Shown here piece after piece: positions 8,653 to 17,713 of a stretch of 64,000 nt of DNA (positions within the stretch are counted from its first letter, which is position 1; every line of letters starts with the position of its first letter). The translations under genes and the position numbers were made by a program. Under the pieces are notes generated by a model that was not told the DNA's origin, did no database searches, and saw only the letters and a list, made by a program, of their open reading frames with translations. The stretch lies in NCBI GenBank assembly GCA_016220085.1, contig JACRIN010000023.1, positions 1-64,000 of the forward strand, in the 5' to 3' direction. This stretch comes from Planctomycetota bacterium. Its GTDB lineage: Bacteria > Planctomycetota > UBA1135 > GCA-002686595.

Positions 8653-10230
8653 TCAGCGTTTCGGGCCCAACGGAAACGTCTCCGACGGCGTGCGAGCGCG
8701 TTCGAGCAGACTCTCGGCGACCGCGACGAGCTCGGGCCGCTCCGCGGCGAGGTCCCGCGACTCCGCGGGGTCGCTCTCGAGGTCGAAGAGCTCGATCGCG
8801 AGGCCTCCCTTCCGCATCCTGCGTCGCACCGCCTTCCAGCGGCCGAAGCGCACCGCCTGTTGGCCGCCGTAGCTCGCGAGCTCCCAATAGAGGTGGTCGT
8901 GTAGGCGCTGCGAGCCGGCGCCGAGCCCGGCGGCCGTCCACGCGGAGGTCGTTTCGTCGCCGAGCCCGAACGGCGGCGAAGCGGAGCTCTCGCCCCGGCC
9001 GGACGCGAGCAACGTCGGCGCAAAGCTCACGCCGTCGAGCCCGGGCGGCGGCGCGATGCCGGCGAGCTCGCACACGGTCGCCAGCACGTCCCACGCTGCG
9101 GCGACGTGCTCGCTCGTGACTCCGGCGGCGATGCGGCCCGGCATCCGCGCGATCAACGGCACGCGCAGGCCGCCTTCGAACACGCTGCCTTTCAGCCCCC
9201 GCAGACCGTGCGTGCTGTCGAAGAACTCCGAGTCGGAGCCGCCGATGCGGTCGTGGGTCGGGCCGTTGTCGCTGGTGAAGAGGATCAGCGTGTCGCCGCC
9301 GAGCCCGAGCTCGCCGAGCCGCGCGATCAGCCGTCCGACGTCGCGATCGAGGCGCGACACCATCGCCGCGTACGCCGCGCGCGGAGTCGGATGCTCGGTG
9401 TAACCGTTCTTGCCGTCGTACGGCGGATCGTCCCAGCGGCCACGATACGCGGCGAGCGAGTCGTCGGGGACGTCGAGCGCGAGGTGCGGGAGCGTGTAGG
9501 CGAGATAGAGGAAGAACGGCCGCTCGCGCTCGTGCTCGACGAACGCGAGCGCCTCTTTGGTGAACGCGTCGTGCGAATGGAACGGCATCGCGAACTCGAC
9601 GCGCTCGCGATCGCGCCAGAGGTAGCTCGTCGTGTGCGCGTGCGCGTGACGTTGGCAGAGGTAGCCGAAGAAGTGATCGAAGCCCTGGGAGAGCGGCTCG
9701 CCCTCGCTCTTCGGCGCGCCGAGGCCCCACTTGCCGATGCACGCGGTCGCGTAGCCGCGCGCGTGCAGCAACTCGGCGAGCGTGATCGACGCGGCGGGCA
9801 ACGCCATCTGGCCTTCCGGTTGGAGCTCGACGTTGTCGCGCACCGGAGCGTGGCCGGTGTGTTGGCCCGTGAGCAGCGTGCATCGCGATGGCGCGCAGAC
9901 CGGCGCGCCGGCGTAGAACTGCGTGAACCGCAAGCCTTCGCGCGCGAGCGCGTCGAGGTTCGGCGTCGCGATCTTCGCTTGGCCGTAGCAACCGAGCTCG
10001 CCCCAACCGAGGTCGTCCGCGAGGATCAGTACGACGTTCGGCGGACGGCGCAGCGGTTCCTCGCGGTTGTCGGCGACGAAGTCGGCGGCGACACGGTTGT
10101 CGGCGACGCGGTCGGCGGCGACGAGGTCGTCGGCGACGCGGCAGGCGGCGAGCAAGAGCGCGGCGACGAGCGCGAGACCCGCGGGACGGAACGCGAGCGA
10201 GCGAGTCCCAGGTCCGAAGCGCGGCGCCAT
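8653..10230 (-). CDS. Formylglycine sulfatase lipoprotein
   Basis: The 525-residue protein starts at the ATG at 10230. The signal ends in the lipobox LLLAAC, followed by an odd repetitive linker of VAD/VAADR units. The alkaline-phosphatase-fold sulfatase domain begins NVVLILADDLGWGELGCYG with metal-binding Asp residues. The active-site motif is CAPSRCTLLTGQ, where the first Cys is converted to formylglycine by a sulfatase-modifying enzyme not seen here. FTSDNGPTHD supplies the second metal-site pair. The C-terminus ends with the usual ELFDLESDPAESRDL segment. It hydrolyses a sulfate ester, presumably on an algal or animal polysaccharide, in the periplasm or at the surface. It is separated from the tetrahaem gene by a divergent intergenic region. 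Confidence 0.95.
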   Translation of the reverse strand: MAPRFGPGTRSLAFRPAGLALVAALLLAACRVADDLVAADRVADNRVAADFVADNREEPLRRPPNVVLILADDLGWGELGCYGQAKIATPNLDALAREGLRFTQFYAGAPVCAPSRCTLLTGQHTGHAPVRDNVELQPEGQMALPAASITLAELLHARGYATACIGKWGLGAPKSEGEPLSQGFDHFFGYLCQRHAHAHTTSYLWRDRERVEFAMPFHSHDAFTKEALAFVEHERERPFFLYLAYTLPHLALDVPDDSLAAYRGRWDDPPYDGKNGYTEHPTPRAAYAAMVSRLDRDVGRLIARLGELGLGGDTLILFTSDNGPTHDRIGGSDSEFFDSTHGLRGLKGSVFEGGLRVPLIARMPGRIAAGVTSEHVAAAWDVLATVCELAGIAPPPGLDGVSFAPTLLASGRGESSASPPFGLGDETTSAWTAAGLGAGSQRLHDHLYWELASYGGQQAVRFGRWKAVRRRMRKGGLAIELFDLESDPAESRDLAAERPELVAVAESLLERARTPSETFPLGPKR

Positions 10231-10461
10231 CGCGCGAGAGTACCGAGAGCGACGGTGGAGCGCGTCCGCGCGGTGCGCAGAAGGCACGCGTGAACTACGC
10301 ACAGCGGCCGGGCGCGGGCGGGGGCTCGTCGACGCGATGCTCGTCTCACCGAGGTAGCGAGTTCCTCGCCGCCGTTTCGGATGTGTTTTCTACCGGACAT
10401 CCGGGGAGAAATCCGCGCCGACCCGGACGACGGCTCGCGACCAAAGAAAGGAAGCGGCGCG

Positions 10462-11031
10462 TTGAAGTTCGACATCGCCCGAAGGACCCGACTCGAGGCC
10501 CTGGTCGCCGTGCTGGCGCTCGTCGCCGGCGCGTGCGGTCGACACGAGTCGAACGACCTCGATCTCTCCGCCGGTTGGGTCCCCGGTCCCGACGCTCCGT
10601 CGAGCGACAGCAAGCTCCACACTCCGCCCCCGCCTTTCAGCGAAGGGATCTTCCCCTGTTCGGAGTGCCACGAAGCCGACATGCCGGTCAACACCAAGCG
10701 GCGCGAGCTCTCGATGGCGCACACCGACATCGTGCTGAAGCACGACGAGGAGCACCGCTGGTGCCTCGACTGCCACGACGCGGCCGATCGCGACTCGTTG
10801 CACCTCGCCGGCGGCGACAAAGTGCCGTTCGAGGAGTCGTACCGCCTCTGCGGTCAGTGCCATGGCGACAAGTACCGCGACTGGCGCGCCGGCGTGCACG
10901 GCCGACGCGGCGGGAACTGGGACGGTGAGAAGTCGTACCTGCTCTGCGTCAACTGCCACAACGCGCACTCCCCACGCTTCGCCCCGATCAAGCCTCTCCC
11001 GCCGCCCCCGAAACCGGAGCGCACGCCGTGA
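10462..11031 (+). CDS. Tetrahaem cytochrome c lipoprotein, NrfB/DsrJ-like position
   Basis: I place the start at TTG 10462, behind AAAGGAAG. This gives signal LEALVAVLALVAGAC with a lipobox Cys. The 189-residue product has four CxxCH haem sites: CSECH, CLDCH, CGQCH and CVNCH. It is the first gene of a three-gene set with a Tat-exported iron-sulfur protein and an NrfD membrane subunit. That order recalls NrfBCD and DsrJOP, where electrons from menaquinol pass through NrfD and Fe-S clusters to a c-type cytochrome. Its stop overlaps the next start by four bases. The exact partner reductase is unknown. Confidence 0.88.
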   Translation: MKFDIARRTRLEALVAVLALVAGACGRHESNDLDLSAGWVPGPDAPSSDSKLHTPPPPFSEGIFPCSECHEADMPVNTKRRELSMAHTDIVLKHDEEHRWCLDCHDAADRDSLHLAGGDKVPFEESYRLCGQCHGDKYRDWRAGVHGRRGGNWDGEKSYLLCVNCHNAHSPRFAPIKPLPPPPKPERTP

Positions 11032-11918
11032 ACGCCCCCGAAACGACCCGTCGCGACATGCTCTGCACCCTCGCCGGGTGCGCCGCCGCCGCACTCGCGG
11101 GCGGCTGCAGCGACTTCACGCACACCGAGTTCTTCCGCGGCCACTTCAAGGAGCTCAGCGAGGACGAGCTCACCGCGATCCGCGAGAAGATCGAGGCCGA
11201 GTGCAAGACGAAGTACGACAAGGACGTCACCGTCTCGAACACACCGGCGCGTGAGGGCGTGCAGTTCGCGTACGCACTCGACATCTCGCGCTGCGTCGGT
11301 TGCCGGCGCTGCGTGTACGCGTGCGTCGCCGAGAACAACCAGAGCCGCGATCCCGTCGTCCAGTGGATCCGCGTGCTCGAGATGGACAAGGAGAAGGGCA
11401 TCGACTTCGAGCATGCCAATCCCTACTACGACGCCGAGACCGTGCCGCGTCCGGGGCACTTCTACCTGCCGGTCGCATGCCAGCACTGCGCCGATCCCGC
11501 GTGCGTCAAGTCGTGCCCGGTCGGCGCGACGTGGAAGGAGCCCGACGGCATCGTCGTCATCGATTACGACTGGTGCATCGGCTGTCGCTGCTGCATGTCG
11601 GCGTGTCCGTACGGCGCGCGGCGCTTCAATTGGAAGGAGCCGTCGCTGCCGGCGGACCAGGTGAACGCGAACATGCACATCCTCGGCAATCGGCCGCGGC
11701 CGAAGGGCGTCGTCGAGAAGTGCACGTGGTGCGTCCAGCGCGTGCGCGACGGTCGCTATCCCGCGTGCGTCGAGGTCTGTCCGGTCGGAGCGCGCAAGTT
11801 CGGCAACCTGCTCGATCCTTCGAGCGAGATCCGCTACGTGCTCGACAAGAAGCGCGTCTTCGTGCTGAAGAACGAGCTCGCGACCCACCCGCGCTTCTAC
11901 TACTTCTACGGTCTGTGA
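11028..11918 (+). CDS. Tat-exported 4x[4Fe-4S] ferredoxin-like subunit (NrfC/DsrO/HmcB family)
   Basis: The 296-residue protein begins at a GTG overlapping the previous stop (GTGA). The N-terminus has a Tat-like motif TRRDML, and the hydrophobic stretch ends in LAGGC, so the mature protein may be lipidated. Four cysteine groups are visible: CVGCRRCVYAC, CQHCADPACVKSC, CIGCRCCMSAC and CTWCVQ...CVEVC. They bind cubane clusters that wire an NrfD quinol oxidase subunit to a periplasmic electron acceptor. No molybdopterin catalytic subunit is encoded here, so this is a redox relay rather than a DMSO reductase-type enzyme. Its neighbours on both sides are tightly spaced. Confidence 0.93.
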   Translation: MNAPETTRRDMLCTLAGCAAAALAGGCSDFTHTEFFRGHFKELSEDELTAIREKIEAECKTKYDKDVTVSNTPAREGVQFAYALDISRCVGCRRCVYACVAENNQSRDPVVQWIRVLEMDKEKGIDFEHANPYYDAETVPRPGHFYLPVACQHCADPACVKSCPVGATWKEPDGIVVIDYDWCIGCRCCMSACPYGARRFNWKEPSLPADQVNANMHILGNRPRPKGVVEKCTWCVQRVRDGRYPACVEVCPVGARKFGNLLDPSSEIRYVLDKKRVFVLKNELATHPRFYYFYGL

Positions 11919-11932
11919 TCGGAGGAGCCCCG

Positions 11933-13183
11933 ATGAACTTGCCCGCTCAATTCCTCCGCTTCGTGACCGGCAGCGTCCGCATCGTGCTGCGCGGCAACGC
12001 GCTGTACTGGACTTGGATCGCCGCGCTGCTCGTGACGATCGCCGGCGGCGTGTTCGCGTACGTGCATCAGATGCAGACGGGTCTGATCTCGACCAGCATG
12101 CGCGATCAGGTCTCGTGGGCGTTCTACATCGGCAACTTCACGTTCCTGGTCGGCGTCGCGGCGGCCGCGGTGCTGCTGGTGATCCCCGCGTACGTCTACA
12201 ACTGGAAGCCGATCAAGGAGGTCGTGATCCTCGGCGAGCTGCTCGCGATCGCGGCGATCACGATGTGTGCGCTGTTCGTGCTGGTCGATGTCGGCCACCC
12301 CGATCGCCTGCAACACCTGATGCCCGGCATCGGCAAGCTCAACCTGCCGAGTTCTCTGCTCGCGTGGGACGTCGTGGTGCTCAACGGCTATCTCCTGCTG
12401 AACTTCACGATCGTCACGTACCTGCTGTTCATGCTGGTGCGCGGCAAGCACCCGAACTACGCGATCTTCACGCCGCTCGTGCTGCTCTCGATCCCGTGGG
12501 CGATCGGCATCCACACGGTGACGGCGTTCCTCTACAACGGCCTCGCCGCGCGTCCGTTCTGGAACTCCGCGATCCTCGCTCCGCGCTTCATCGCGTCGGC
12601 GCTCTGCTCGGGACCGGCGGTGCTGCTGGTGCTGATGCAGCTCTTGCGGCGCTTCACGCGCTTCGAGATCCAAGACGCCGCGATCTGGAAGATCGCCGAG
12701 CTGATGGCCTACGCGATGGCGGTCAACCTGTTCCTGCTCGGCGCCGAGGTGTTCAAGGAGTTCTACTCGGGGACCGAGCACGTCATCCACATGCAGTACA
12801 TGTTCACCGGCGTGAATGGTCACAATGCGATCGTTCCGTTCATGTGGATCGCGGTGGCGTGCTCGATCATCGCGTTCCTGCTGTTCCTCGTGCCGAAGAC
12901 GCGCAAGAACCCGATCACGCTCAACACCGGCTGCCTGCTGATCTACTCGGGCGTCTACATCGAGAAGGGCATGGGCCTCGTGATCCCCGGAATGACCCCG
13001 GACACCCTCGGCGAGATCTACGAGTACCAGCCGTCGAGCACCGAGCTCATGGTCGCCGCGGGCGTATTCGCCGTCGGCTTCCTGCTCTTCACGTTGATGG
13101 TCAAGGTCGCGACTCCGATCATGCTCGGCGAGTTCCGCGTCGTGGACGAAGAGCCCGGCCGCGCGAAGCCCGCGGCGGCGTGA
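11933..13183 (+). CDS. nrfD: NrfD-family quinol-interacting membrane subunit
   Basis: The 416-residue protein starts at the ATG following GGAGGA, 14 bases after the iron-sulfur gene. It has about nine or ten hydrophobic segments, beginning WTWIAALLVTIAGGVFAYV and ending VAAGVFAVGFLLFTLMV. NrfD/PsrC/HmcC/DsrP subunits bind menaquinol in the membrane and pass electrons to the partner Fe-S protein; they contain no haem. Here the gene closes a cytochrome - Fe-S - NrfD unit and is followed by a strong terminator. The family assignment is firm; the direction of electron flow is inferred. Confidence 0.92.
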   Translation: MNLPAQFLRFVTGSVRIVLRGNALYWTWIAALLVTIAGGVFAYVHQMQTGLISTSMRDQVSWAFYIGNFTFLVGVAAAAVLLVIPAYVYNWKPIKEVVILGELLAIAAITMCALFVLVDVGHPDRLQHLMPGIGKLNLPSSLLAWDVVVLNGYLLLNFTIVTYLLFMLVRGKHPNYAIFTPLVLLSIPWAIGIHTVTAFLYNGLAARPFWNSAILAPRFIASALCSGPAVLLVLMQLLRRFTRFEIQDAAIWKIAELMAYAMAVNLFLLGAEVFKEFYSGTEHVIHMQYMFTGVNGHNAIVPFMWIAVACSIIAFLLFLVPKTRKNPITLNTGCLLIYSGVYIEKGMGLVIPGMTPDTLGEIYEYQPSSTELMVAAGVFAVGFLLFTLMVKVATPIMLGEFRVVDEEPGRAKPAAA

Positions 13184-13221
13184 GACTCGACCGACCGACC
13201 TGATCCGTATTTGGCGAACAC

Positions 13222-13254
13222 GCGAGCGAACGCGATGCTCTCGCGTTCGCTCGC
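13222..13254 (+). terminator. Rho-independent terminator after nrfD
   Basis: A perfect 14-bp stem (GCGAGCGAACGCGA with its complement at 13241-13254) encloses a five-base loop and is followed by a TCGCTTTCC stretch. It separates the NrfD unit from the acyl-CoA synthetase gene. Confidence 0.8.
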
Positions 13255-13275
13255 TCGCTTTCCACACGCACACCC

Positions 13276-15351
13276 ATGGCCCGTTCCATCCGCCCCACCG
13301 GTCTCGATGCGCTCTTCCGTCCACGTTCCGTCGCCGTCATCGGCGCGTCGCGACGGCCGGGCAGCATCGGCTACGAGATCCTGCACAACCTGATCACCGG
13401 CGGCTTCGTCGGAAAGGTGTTCCCGGTCAACCCGAAGGCCGACGTGCTGCACTCGATCAAGTGCCATCGCACCGTGACCGCGATCGCGGACCCGGTCGAC
13501 CTCGCGGTGGTCGTCGTGCCGAAGGACGGCGTACCCGCGGCGATCGAGCAATGCGCGAAGAAGCGCGTCGGCGCCGTGATCGTCATCACCGCGGGCTTCA
13601 AGGAGACCGGAGTCGTCGGAGCACAGGCGGAAGCGCGCATCCTGCGCACCGCGCGGCGCGTCGGGATGCGACTCGTCGGACCGAACTGCATGGGCGTCCA
13701 GAACGCGCAGAACGACGTGCGTTTGAACGCGACGTTCGGCCGCAGCTTCCCGAAGCCCGGCCCGGTCGCGTTCGTGTCGCAATCGGGCGCGATGGGCGAA
13801 GCGCTGCTCGCGCAGGCGGATCAGATCAACCTCGGCGTGTCGATGTTCGTCTCGATGGGCAATCGCGCGGACGTCAGCGCGAACGACCTGCTCGAGTATT
13901 GGGGCAAGGACCCGGCGATCCGCTGCGTGCTGCTCTACCTGGAGTCGTTCGGCAACCCGCGCAACTTCGTGCCGACCGCGCGGCGCATCAGCCGCAAGAT
14001 CGCGCTGGTGACGGTCAAGGCGGGACGCTCGCGGGCCGGAGCGTTGGCGGCGTCGAGCCACACCGGCGCGCTCGCCGGAGCCGACGTCGCGGCCGACGCG
14101 CTGCTCAAGGACTGCGGCGTGCAGCGCGTCGATTCGGTCGAGGAGCTCTTCGACGTCGGGCTCGCGCTCTCGAAGCTGCCGTTGCCGAAGGGCCGGCGCG
14201 TCGCGGTGCTGACCAACGCCGGCGGACCGGCCATCCTCGCGACGGACGCGTTGGTGCGTTGGGGTCTCGAAATGGCGCCGCTCGAGGAGACGACGCGCGC
14301 GGCGCTGCGCGAGATCCTGGTTCCCGAAGCGAGCGTGCAGAATCCGATCGACATGGTCGCCGGCGCGACCGCGGGGAACTACCGCCGCTCGCTGCAGTTG
14401 CTCCTGCGCGATCGGACCGTCGACATGGTGCTCGTCACGTTCGTGCCGCCGATCACGCACGATCCGGTGCTGGTCGCGCGCACGGTGTTCGACGTCGCGA
14501 AGGGCTCGAAGAAGCCGGTGGTCGGTTGTTTCATGTCGCGCGACGAGGTGATGCGCTCGATCTCGCGCGAAGCCGAGCAGGATTGGGTGCCCGTCTACCT
14601 CTACCCGGAGTCCGCGGTGCGCGCGCTCGCCGCTCTCGACGAGCGTCGGCGCATCCTCGCGCGACCCGAAGGACGCGTGAAGCGTCGACGCGTCGACAAG
14701 GAAGAGCTGCGCGCGCTGCTGAAGCCCGGTTGGCTCGGCGTCGAAGCGCGGCGCGCTCTCTCGGCCGCGTACGGGCTCGAAGTGGTGCCCGGCGGGCTCG
14801 CTCGCAGCCAGAGCGAAGCGGTCGCGATCGCGAAGCGCGTCGGCTATCCGGTCGTGATGAAGATGTCGGTGCCCGACGTGACGCACAAGAGCGACATCGG
14901 CGGCGTGGTGCTCGACCTCGGCGACGAAGCGGCGGTGCGCAAGGCGTTCGTGCGCTTGATGAGCTCCGAGGCGGAAGGCGTCAACGTGCAGAAGATGCTG
15001 AAGGGCGGCCACGAGGTCGTCGTCGGCTTCCACGCGGACCCGCAGTACGGCCCGATCCTGATGTTCGGGCTCGGCGGCGTGTACGTGGAGGTCCTGAAGG
15101 ACGTGTCGTTCGCGCTGTGCCCGGTCAGCGAGGTGCGCGCGAAGGAGCTCGTGCGCGAGATCAAGGGCTGGCCGATCCTCGCGGGCGTCCGCGGGCGCGC
15201 GGGGATCGACGAGCACGCGCTGGTCGAGGCGATCCAGCGCATCGCGCAGATCGCGATCGACCTGCCCGAGATCCAGGAGCTCGAGCTCAACCCGCTGATG
15301 GTTTCCCCGCACGGAGCGTGCGCGGTCGACATGCGCGCGCGAGTGGTCTGA
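13276..15351 (+). CDS. ADP-forming acetate/acyl-CoA synthetase, fused alpha-beta
   Basis: The 691-residue protein fuses the CoA-binding alpha part to an ATP-grasp beta part. The N-terminus has a Rossmann CoA-binding fold (SVAVIGASRRPGSIGYEI). The catalytic phospho-His lies in SSHTGALAG, around residue 260, and the succinyl-CoA ligase-like flavodoxin domains follow. The ATP-grasp module begins YPVVMKMSVPDVTHKSDIGG, and IQELELNPLMV closes it. The enzyme interconverts acyl-CoA + ADP + Pi with acid + CoA + ATP, giving substrate-level ATP during organic-acid overflow or conserving energy from acyl-CoA. It sits between electron-transfer genes but has its own flanking terminators, so co-transcription is doubtful. 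Confidence 0.93.
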   Translation: MARSIRPTGLDALFRPRSVAVIGASRRPGSIGYEILHNLITGGFVGKVFPVNPKADVLHSIKCHRTVTAIADPVDLAVVVVPKDGVPAAIEQCAKKRVGAVIVITAGFKETGVVGAQAEARILRTARRVGMRLVGPNCMGVQNAQNDVRLNATFGRSFPKPGPVAFVSQSGAMGEALLAQADQINLGVSMFVSMGNRADVSANDLLEYWGKDPAIRCVLLYLESFGNPRNFVPTARRISRKIALVTVKAGRSRAGALAASSHTGALAGADVAADALLKDCGVQRVDSVEELFDVGLALSKLPLPKGRRVAVLTNAGGPAILATDALVRWGLEMAPLEETTRAALREILVPEASVQNPIDMVAGATAGNYRRSLQLLLRDRTVDMVLVTFVPPITHDPVLVARTVFDVAKGSKKPVVGCFMSRDEVMRSISREAEQDWVPVYLYPESAVRALAALDERRRILARPEGRVKRRRVDKEELRALLKPGWLGVEARRALSAAYGLEVVPGGLARSQSEAVAIAKRVGYPVVMKMSVPDVTHKSDIGGVVLDLGDEAAVRKAFVRLMSSEAEGVNVQKMLKGGHEVVVGFHADPQYGPILMFGLGGVYVEVLKDVSFALCPVSEVRAKELVREIKGWPILAGVRGRAGIDEHALVEAIQRIAQIAIDLPEIQELELNPLMVSPHGACAVDMRARVV

Positions 15352-15451
15352 GACAACGGCTACGCAGTGTGACCCGCCGGCAGGGGAACACGATTCGCTT
15401 CGAGCTGGGGCGCACCGTCGGTGTGGCGACACACCGCGGTGCACCGCGAGG

Positions 15452-15476
15452 AATCCCGCACTTTGCGCGGGATTTT
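15452..15476 (+). terminator. Terminator after acyl-CoA synthetase
   Basis: AATCCCGC pairs with GCGGGATT across a seven-base loop and is followed by TT. It lies about 100 bases after the synthetase stop and just before the 13-haem gene. Confidence 0.75.
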
Positions 15477-15516
15477 GCGCCTTCACGCGACGAGCCTAGA
15501 GCTCCCGGAGCGTGCG

Positions 15517-17700
15517 ATGAAGATGCCCGATCGGATCCCGTTCCTGCCCCTCCTCTCGAAGCCGTTGTTGGCGCTCGCGATCGCGATGTGCACCGGCGCG
15601 ACGGGCTTCGCGCAAGAGCCACCTTCCGATGCCGCTTGTCGCCTCTGCCACGAGGTCGAGACCGCGCGCAATCCGAAGGCCGAGAAGAAGTCGCCGCACA
15701 GCGACGTCACGTGCGTGCAGTGTCACACCGCGCTCGCGACCTACGATCCGACCGAGGACGAGCACGCGCGCCCGGTGCCGCCCGCGTCGTGCGTCGCGTG
15801 TCACGCCGAGCAGGAGCTCGGGTTCTCGAAGAGCGCCCACGCGGAGAACTCCGACGGGTGCGCGAACTGCCACACTCCGCACGACATCGGACTCGCCGAT
15901 GCGAAGCCGGTCGGCTGCGCGACCTGCCACGGCGACTCCGCGAAGCATTGGCAACAGAGCGTTCACGCCGGCGATCCGGGCAACGGCAATCCCGCGGCGA
16001 CCTGCGTGAACTGCCACGGCGCGCACGAGGCGCACAGCGCGAAGAATCCGGACTCGCGCACCCACCCGCTCAACCTGCCCGACACCTGCGAGTCGTGCCA
16101 CAAGCCGAACCCGAGCACGGAACACCCGGCGCCCGGCGGCGCGAAGGTCTCGCAGTACGAGACCAGTGCGCACGGGCTCGCGCTGCGCAAGGACGGCTTG
16201 ATCGTCACCGCGACCTGCGTGTCGTGCCACGGTGGTCACGACGTGAAGAAGGTCGCCGATCCGACCGCGCCCACCTCGCGGATGCAGATCCCGCACACCT
16301 GCGGGTCGTGCCACATGGGGATCTTGAAGAGCTACCTGGCCGGCGTGCACGGCGAGGACTTCGAGAAGGGCGGCAAGGACGTTCCGGTGTGCACCGACTG
16401 CCACCGCGAGCACGCCGTCCAAGGTCCGTCGCAAGCGAACTCGAGCGTCTCGCCGAGCCTGGTCGCCGACACCTGCGCGCGTTGCCACAACGACGGCGAG
16501 CTCGCGAGCCGATACGGCTTCAAGCAAAGCGCGCGGAGCTCGTGGGGCAGCTCCTATCACGGCATCGCCGCCGCGTTCGGCGAGCAGGGCGCCGCGAACT
16601 GCGCGTCCTGCCACGGCTTCCACGACATCTTCCCATCGACCGATCCGCGCTCGTCGGTCCACGTCGCGAACCTCGATCAGACTTGCGGCAACTGCCACCC
16701 GAACGCGGGCGCGGCGTTCTCGCAGGTCCCGGTGCACTCCGTCGAAGGCGAGAAGGAGAACCCGGTGCCGTGGTGGGTCAAGCGGATCTACGCGGTGCTA
16801 CTCGGCGGCGTGATCGGCGCGTTCATCCTGTTCGTCCTGATCGATCTCCTCGGTCGCCTGCGCCTGCGGATGGGCTGGGGCCCGGCGGAGACCGAGCACA
16901 TCGACCCGCGCGCGTGGCCGGACGAGGATCGCCTGGTCTCGCCGCACGAAGCGTTCGAACGGATGACCTTCCACGGTCGAATCCAGCACGCGATCCTCGT
17001 GACCTCGTTCTCGCTGCTCGTGCTGACCGGATTGCCGGTGTTCCTGCACGACTCCGAGTGGATGCGGCGCATCATCGACCTCGAGGGCGGCTTCAGGCTG
17101 CGCAGCCAGTTGCACCGCATCGCCGCGTACGGCCTGATCGGGCTCTCGCTGTGGCACGTCGGAGCGATCCTGATCTCGAGCCGCATGCGCGAGTGGCTCA
17201 AGTTGATGATCTTCACCCCGCGCGACCTCACCGACTTCATCGGTGAGGTGATGTTCAACCTCGGGCTCACCGCGTGGATGGCGCGACGCGGCTGGTTCAA
17301 GAAGCTCTTCGAGCGCTGGCCTTGGCTGCGGTTCGACGAGCGTCCGGCGCTCGGTCGCTACGGTTTGGTCGAGAAGCTCGAGTACGGCGCGGTCGCGTGG
17401 GGCAACTGCGTGATGATCGCGAGCGGCGCGATCCTCTGGCGCCCCGATTGGTTCCTCGATTGGATGCCGAGCTGGACCTTCGACGTGTGCCGCGTGGTGC
17501 ACGGCTTCGAAGCGACGCTCGCCTTCCTCGCGATCATCATCTGGCACATGTATCACGTCCACCTGCGGCCCGGGAACTTCCCGATGAGCTGGGTGTGGCT
17601 GAACGGACGCATCTCCCGCAAGGAGCTGCGTCACCACCATCCGGGGGAGTACCTTCGGATCCTCGCGCGCCGGCGTTCGTCGGAGCACGAGCCCCTGTAG
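15517..17700 (+). CDS. 13-haem cytochrome c fused to b-type membrane domain
   Basis: The start at 15517 has CCGGAG upstream and yields a 727-residue protein with signal LLALAIAMCTGATGFAQE. Residues about 35-410 carry 13 CxxCH motifs, CRLCH first and CGNCH last, with no other conserved domain. The C-terminal 310 residues form about five transmembrane helices: VKRIYAVLLGGVIGAFIL, QHAILVTSFSLLVLTGL, HRIAAYGLIGLSLWH, CVMIASGAILW and HGFEATLAFLAIIIWHMYH. Paired histidines there suggest two b haems, as in formate dehydrogenase gamma or cytochrome b561-type subunits. I infer a single-chain quinone/periplasm electron-transfer unit. The next gene encodes a larger protein of the same plan, 13 bases downstream. 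Confidence 0.9.
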   Translation: MKMPDRIPFLPLLSKPLLALAIAMCTGATGFAQEPPSDAACRLCHEVETARNPKAEKKSPHSDVTCVQCHTALATYDPTEDEHARPVPPASCVACHAEQELGFSKSAHAENSDGCANCHTPHDIGLADAKPVGCATCHGDSAKHWQQSVHAGDPGNGNPAATCVNCHGAHEAHSAKNPDSRTHPLNLPDTCESCHKPNPSTEHPAPGGAKVSQYETSAHGLALRKDGLIVTATCVSCHGGHDVKKVADPTAPTSRMQIPHTCGSCHMGILKSYLAGVHGEDFEKGGKDVPVCTDCHREHAVQGPSQANSSVSPSLVADTCARCHNDGELASRYGFKQSARSSWGSSYHGIAAAFGEQGAANCASCHGFHDIFPSTDPRSSVHVANLDQTCGNCHPNAGAAFSQVPVHSVEGEKENPVPWWVKRIYAVLLGGVIGAFILFVLIDLLGRLRLRMGWGPAETEHIDPRAWPDEDRLVSPHEAFERMTFHGRIQHAILVTSFSLLVLTGLPVFLHDSEWMRRIIDLEGGFRLRSQLHRIAAYGLIGLSLWHVGAILISSRMREWLKLMIFTPRDLTDFIGEVMFNLGLTAWMARRGWFKKLFERWPWLRFDERPALGRYGLVEKLEYGAVAWGNCVMIASGAILWRPDWFLDWMPSWTFDVCRVVHGFEATLAFLAIIIWHMYHVHLRPGNFPMSWVWLNGRISRKELRHHHPGEYLRILARRRSSEHEPL

Positions 17701-17713
17701 AGGCAACGTCGAG

